In this document: piece after piece, positions 45,313-50,542 of the stretch | Numbering within the stretch: the first letter of the stretch is position 1 | Layout: every line of letters begins with the position of its first letter | Source of the DNA: Phaeoceros laevis | Taxonomy: Eukaryota > Anthocerotophyta > Anthocerotopsida > Notothyladales | Assembly: GCA_049999765.1 (NCBI GenBank) | Contig: JBNGIQ010009324.1 | Coordinates: 84,041-134,582 of the forward strand | Direction of reading: 5' to 3' | Length of the DNA stretch: 50,542 bases | Notes under the pieces: model-generated | Seen by the model: only the letters and a program-made list of their open reading frames with translations | Told to the model about the DNA's origin: nothing | Database searches by the model: none | Made by a program: the position numbers and the translations under genes

Positions 45313-48300
45313 TCAAATGGAGGTGCTGTTAGGGACGCCCTGGCCTGTCATCCCGTCTGTTGAGGAGGGGTAAAGCAGCGTGTAGGGCACCTGAGCGGGG
45401 CCCCTGCGGTTTCGGAGAGCCGGGTCGTGGTTGCGATTTGTGATGTTCACCTCCACTTGCTTGATGGCGCCTGCAAACTCATCGAATGCTGCCTTCACCG
45501 CCGGGTCGGAGGTCCAATTGCTGTTGTGCCGTTGCCCCAGGTACTCCTCATCTGTTGAATGCGTGGACAGGATCTCGATAGTGGTCAGCACGATGAGAGC
45601 GGCGCTTGTCCTGCTGATGGTGTTGAGCAGGAACTTCTGCGGGTCAGCCTGCAGGGCCCTGTGCTCAGGGGACCCGGCCTCCGGGATGAGCTTCCTGGTC
45701 TGGGACGGCCTGTTGGGTGGGTACCCGGCGTAGGCAAACTGGCCAAAGTTGACGGCAGCATGGTGAGGGCCTGCTATCCAAAGGATGGTGGTTAGGGTGT
45801 GCGCCAGGGTTTCCAGGTTGTCCAGCTTGGGCCACCAGCTCGCTCCCTTCTTGTCTCCGTGACCTACTTCCACGATCTCCTTCCACCAGGCTTGCAGCTC
45901 GGTGTCAGCTCGCACCGCTGCGTCGGAGCCCTTGTATGCCAGGTTCACGTACTTGGTGGTCCACTTGAGGATGGCGTCCCACAGCTCCAGCCCGTCCTTG
46001 GCAAAAGGGTAGTCCTCGATCACCAGCTTCACTCCTCCAGGGTAACTCTCGTCTGCCTCCTCAGCCAGCCCTCTGTTTGTGCCAACATTACATGTCAGCC
46101 TCCAAGTAGCCAGTTTTTGATTTTTTGTGGAACTCTGGACTTGGCAGGGAAGATCAGTATTACCTTGCAATGAGGTCTTGCGGCAGTGCTTGTCTGTCAA
46201 ACCTCCAGCGTGCTCCGTAGACTGCTGAACACATCGGCATAGAGTATTTACCGGGAGTGAAGGTCAGTTCTATGATCCCGTTAGCGTTGATGAGTGCCTG
46301 ACGAGCAGCTCCGTTGATGTTCATGGTATTTCTGAAGGCGGGTAGAAGGAGGACGAAGACTGGATGCATGGCTCTCAACTGCCTGTTGGTGGCGATGATG
46401 ATGGGTTCCATGACTGCATGTGTCTCCAGCCTGCACAAGCATAGATGGTCAGTTGTTATCTATCGCAAGAGCAGTGCAGGCAAGCAGGGCAATGAAAGGA
46501 GCGTGATGCATATATGGGGACATATATACCAGTGGCTGACGAGCTCATGGAATCCGAAATCGACTGTGTTGGCGTGAACCTTTGCCAGCTCCCACATCCA
46601 GTCTCTGTTGGACCAGTCATTTCACTGATTGGTTGCTTTGGAGCTGTGAACACCCTGTTGGAGGCCCTCTTTCCGTCGTAAGGGGGCAGCGACAGCTCTA
46701 TGGCAATGACCTTCAAGGTGCCCTTGCTGGTGAGGAACAGGATGCTCCGTGGGGCGTACCCTTTGCCGTTGCCATCCTTGTTCTGTGCTTCGATGAAAGG
46801 TAGCAGCAGGTCGTGGAGGTCGATCTGGAAGAGCCTCTTTGCCTTGATTGCCTGGGTGCATGGACACAGACAGACACTCATGTCTCCAGTATCATCATCA
46901 ACTACTACAAAAAGGGGCAAGCCTGCTTTACAAATAGTGTCTGTCACTCACTTGATCAACGGTGAGCCCTTCCAGGTAAGGCAGGATGTGGTCGTCGGTC
47001 AGGGCAGTTGCAGGTCCATACACCTTGGGATCCAGGCCGCTCTTGGGAGGGTATTCCTGCAGTTGAAGTTGTCAGAATCCTGCCATCCCACATTGTACAA
47101 GCTTGGCAGAGGCACTCACTCGGACAATCTCGAGCATGAAGGGGTTGAGGCCTGCCAGGGCCTGGCGCCCGAACTCTTCGTCAGAGCACCATGCTGTATC
47201 CCGAGCTGAAAATTTCCAAAAAACAAAAATGTCAAAAAGACGACGTCTAGCTCCCAAAAGACGTCTTGCTCCCAATTTTGTAGCACCTAGACTACCACGA
47301 AAACTCACCTCGTATGACTTGAGGCTCGGGGTACTTGACAACGCTGTTGTTGTCTCCATCCGAGTTGAGAAACGTCTCGATGAAGACGAAGGGGTTCTTC
47401 CAAGTCGACGTCTCCTGCTCCGGCTCGGTCGCTCGGTCGTCGGCGGGATGCATCCCGTCAGGTCGACGCCCCGCTCGTAGACCGCCTTGATGTCATCGAA
47501 CGTGTCGAACTCGTCGGGCGAGGAATCGAAGAAGGCGGAGATGGCCGGAATGACGAAATGCAGAGCCGCCTTGAGCCCGTCCGCGAGCACATTGGACTCC
47601 TTCTCCCGGCTGAAGAGCTCGTCCCGGGGCGCGTACGCCTGGTTCAGCACGATGATGCCGGCCGGCTGCTCCAGCTGCGGGGCCGCCTTGGACATGGCTC
47701 GCCCGGTCCTGATGCGCCGGGGGTACGGCCACGTCTGGCTTTTCCCCAGCACTGGACGGATGGAGCCGGCGTCCCAGTCGGGGTTGGACAGGTCGTTGTA
47801 GACGTCGTAGTCGTAGACGCGGTCCCACGGCTGCCGCTCGCCGGTGCCGTCGCCCCGCTTCACGGCCAGCTCCTGCTCCCGGAGGTTCTTGATCCCCGCC
47901 GGAGTGTCCTCCGGGAGGTACGCCTTGTTGCTGAAGAAGATGCGCTCGGCGCCGGCGTACTTCTCGACGGGGTAGACCACGGAGTTGGCCGGAAAGTGGA
48001 GCGCGCCCGTTTCCGGCAGGGTGAGCGAGAGCGAGGTGAGCAGGAACTCGTTGGGATGGTTGTTGGTCACCAGGAGGGCGCCGGGCTCGCCGAAGTTGGG
48101 GGCCACGTGGAAGACGATGGCGTACTCGTCCTCTCCCGTGGCGACCTCCTTCGTTTCCCGACCGAATTCCTGGACGCTGCTGGCCGCGCTCACCTTGGGC
48201 TGCTTCGTCGCTGCACCACCACAAGGAATGAGTCAGTCTGGAGAATTTCACGACCGGACTTCATTGCAGAGGAGAAGTGCACAAATTCCTTACCGGGATC

Positions 48301-48570
48301 CAGGTCGACGCTGACGAGGCGGATGTCTATCTTGCGGCCCCGGTTGTCGGCTTGGGTGTCCGCCCAGTCGGCGCCCTGGTCCTGCACGTCCAGGAAGTTC
48401 TTCTTGGCCAGCACCACCGTCCCTTTGAGCTCGACTGTACCGGGGTACATGTCGACGTCGCGCTCGAGCGTGCTCTCCACGCCCAGAACGAGACCGCCTA
48501 CCCTTTCGAGCAGGTCGCCTATGCAGTGGAACAGGCGGCCTATGCTGTCGACGCTCAGCACCGTCCCCAT
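45313..48570 (-). CDS. Lipoxygenase (PLAT + LOX domain), 7 exons, two apparent one-base frameshifts
   Basis: It encodes about 906 residues of plant lipoxygenase, which dioxygenates polyunsaturated fatty acids for oxylipin synthesis. Exons (minus): 48570-48294, 48210-47309, 47205-47120, 47056-46952, 46851-46530, 46430-46164 and 46072-45313. Exons 1-2 hold the PLAT domain ([15 protein letters not shown]). Iron-ligand histidines are in [16 protein letters not shown] and [13 protein letters not shown] gives the third His and the Asn, and the protein ends GVPNSTSI with the ligand Ile. Exon 2 needs one extra base near 47454 (a GGG run) and exon 5 one near 46625 (an AAA run) to keep frame. Both look like homopolymer losses, either sequence errors or recent inactivation. 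LLLPA replaces the usual LLxPH. No chloroplast transit peptide is evident, so a cytosolic 9- or other LOX is possible. A truncated copy lies at 26.6 kb. Confidence 0.93.
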
Positions 48571-48727
48571 AGCTACCGCGTTTCCTTCAACCAGAGTACT
48601 TGTGCGGGTGTGGAGCTAGCGCGGCAGCGCTAGCTTGCTCTTTGGAAATGCGTGAATCTTGAGAAGCTCACGGGGAGTGAGAGAGTGGACAGATGGAGGT
48701 GTGAGGTAGCAATGCGAGCACGCGGCC

Positions 48728-48735
48728 TCATATAG
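48728..48735 (-). promoter_or_regulatory. Possible TATA box of the lipoxygenase gene
   Basis: The minus strand reads CTATATGAG about 160 bases before ATG 48570. A weak match, but the spacing is plausible. Confidence 0.35.
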
Positions 48736-49084
48736 TCTACTCGCGATTGCTCACCGACTCGTTGAGGCGGTGGGCGCGCAATCGGTGCCCGCCTGCCATG
48801 GCTTTTGGCTTTTGTGGAGACCTTCAAGAGTACACCGTATCCTTTCTTCCACACTGGACGGGAGGAGGGAACGAAGAGAGGGCGCGCGGGCGTGCGCAAT
48901 TGGGGTGCAGTACGGGCAGCTGCGCATGCGCGGAAGGACTGAGCCTAGGCGGCTAGGCCTGTCCAAGTTGCCTTGCGTCCTGAAGCTTCATCGTCCAAGC
49001 GGCCTTCATGCGGACACCGACACACGATTTGTCGGTCGAGTCTGGCGCACGTGGTCGACTCGGCCAATTGAGAGAACTAGTAGC
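48736..49084. other. GC-rich upstream flank of the lipoxygenase gene
   Basis: No gene seen; open frames here have no recognisable similarity. Confidence 0.4.
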
Positions 49085-49175
49085 AGCAAATTGTCGTGTT
49101 TTTTTTGGTGAAAAATGGCACCTCTTTATTATACGTGAGGAATGACGGCTTCACAGAGTAGCAAATTGTCGTGTT
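49085..49175 (-). mobile_element. Short retroposed insert with 16-bp target duplication
   Basis: A direct repeat agcaaattgtcgtgtt occurs at 49085-49100 and 49160-49175. Between the copies lies a 59-base insert that begins with a T run (ttttttgg). On the minus strand the insert therefore ends in poly-A directly at the target duplication, with AATAAAGAGGTGCC upstream as a polyadenylation-type sequence. This is the pattern of a 5'-truncated LINE or SINE insertion. Confidence 0.65.
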
Positions 49176-50542
49176 ATGCCAACTCCACATTAGAATCCAA
49201 TACGCCCTGAGATTGGGTTGCCAACCGGATTGGGTCGCCAAGGAAGTCTCCTTGTGCCGCCTTGCTCCTCTCCATCGGATTTTAAAGCCTTTTTCTCCAT
49301 CCAATTAGCATGCAGCATGCCGAATCTGTGTCCACTTGCATGGGGAATCCATGTCCTTGGACGCCCAGTTTCATTGGGGAGTATCGCGGCTGCCAGGTTG
49401 GGATCCACGGCTCGGCAAATATTTAAGAAAAATAATAAATAATAATAATGTTAAATATTTCTTGAATATTTCAATTATATTTGAACATTTTTATTTTATT
49501 TGAGCAATAGGTTGCTACCTTCTTTTTTTTCAAAAATTAGTCGTGTCCAACTTCGAAGTAGGATTGTAGTATGCAGCTTACATCACGAACTTCCAATTCC
49601 TCCATTTCAATGCTGCATTGGCCTCCAAACATTCTCAATGTTGAAACTATGATTTGCACGGGCCTTGCTTCAATGCCCACATTGAACTAGCCATGTGCGA
49701 TCACACTAAAACAATCTGTGCACCGTGAAGTTGACTACGAGACATTGTTTCAACACGGGTTGTATCAATACCATATCGCAATCAATTGATTAATTAGGTG
49801 CTGTTATAATGTATTTTCAAATAGGGCATTGAAAAAAAACTCTTTTGCACTACTGGAATATGCAAGCCATTGCGATTGTCTTGCACAAGGACATTGCGGC
49901 AATGCCCCTACTAAAGTCGTACTAGTTTGAATATATAAGAAAATGTTGAAACAAATGACAAGGTGATTGAAACACTATGATTGAAACAACGCATTGTGAT
50001 TGAAACAACGCCTGTACTGAAGTAATACTAGCTCGGGCCTAACAAGTAATGTTGAAATAAATGAGACGATTGAAATAAATATCTTCGGTAACCTTGTTGT
50101 AATAAAAGCAATGCATTCGTATTGAATATAGACCTCATAACAATATCCACAATAATATCCATCTTGAAAGGTTGTTGATGGAATAGCAGCGCCTAGTATT
50201 GAAATAAATGATAATATTGAAGAAAAAAAATATGCATGCCCAAATTAAAATTTACAACTAAGAGGATGTGGCTCTAATATGGGACGTGTAGATAGGGGCC
50301 CAGGGTAGTACTTTACAAGTAGCCTTAAAGCTTCTTGGAAGCCACTTGTAGCTAGAAGCCAGCCGGTGGAAGTCTTAAGCTTGTCAATACTCGCGTAACA
50401 CGTACAATAGGCTCTTCGAAACCTACCTCAAACCTAACTCAAGCTCAGGCTATGATGCCGCCCCCCTACTTTCGTAAATTCTTACGAAATAAATCTTTAT
50501 TAATAATGTGAAGTTGTGCAGGCGCGCCATACAGCTTCTTGC
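49176..50542. other. AT-rich terminal tract, no gene recognised
   Basis: From about 49430 the DNA is strongly AT-rich, with words such as attgaaataaat and gattgaaacaac recurring near 49950-50220. No coding frames of interest and no clear element ends were found. Confidence 0.45.

Noticed and set aside
47493-48251. 252-codon minus-strand frame rich in Arg, Gly and Pro
   Set aside because: Out-of-frame reading of lipoxygenase exon 2.
47558-48619. 353-codon plus-strand frame
   Set aside because: It is antisense to lipoxygenase exons 1-2; GC-rich coding sequence leaves its complement open. No similarity.

Overview
The window is nuclear DNA of a land plant. The evidence is spliced genes with short GT-AG introns (roughly 70-250 bp), plant-type paralogues (tonoplast SULTR4-like sulfate transporter, ACS10/12-like aminotransferase, TH2-like phosphatase, plant lipoxygenase, plant USP) and large intronless PLS-type PPR genes. 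Abundant PPR genes and PPR debris, together with a BNR/Asp-box sialidase-like gene, suggest a seed-free plant (hornwort, lycophyte or fern). That placement is inference; no marker in the window fixes the species.

Layout. 1-4.2 kb: gene-poor, with a telomere-like motif, a frameshifted PPR pseudogene, a 54-bp tandem repeat and a 3' remnant of a DXS gene. 4.2-9.7 kb: ARF1-type GTPase (-), an intron-containing broken copy of part of it, and the ESCRT ATPase VPS4/SKD1 (+). 10.5-13.7 kb: a large PPR-E gene (-). 14.0-14.5 kb: a Harbinger/Tourist-type MITE holding a perfect hairpin. 15.5-22.4 kb: membrane-anchored sialidase-like protein (+), ACS10/12-like aminotransferase (-), TH2-like HAD phosphatase (-). 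22.4-26.6 kb: repeat-rich tract with a minisatellite and a primer-binding-site-like sequence. 26.6-28.1 kb: a truncated lipoxygenase joined in frame to a PPR fragment, then a second broken PPR. 28.2-32.7 kb: RNA polymerase subunit RPB12 (-), and a second large PPR gene (+) whose N-terminus carries an OSB-like PDF motif. 34.6-38.8 kb: 17-exon sulfate transporter (-). 41.8-42.6 kb: secreted Pro/Gln-repeat protein in an AT-rich tract. 43.5-44.6 kb: universal stress protein (+). 45.3-48.6 kb: lipoxygenase (-) with two apparent one-base frameshifts. 48.7-50.5 kb: AT-rich, with a small retroposed insert.

The genes do not form a pathway; this is ordinary plant gene order of unrelated housekeeping and metabolic genes. 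What stands out is PPR turnover: two intact long genes and at least three broken pieces in 34 kb, some joined to other gene debris. The most interesting items are the PDF-PPR fusion, the recurrent insertions inside the repeats of the first PPR protein, the lipoxygenase-PPR chimera, and the stand-alone TH2-type phosphatase. Exon boundaries were read by eye from splice consensus, reading phase and family similarity.
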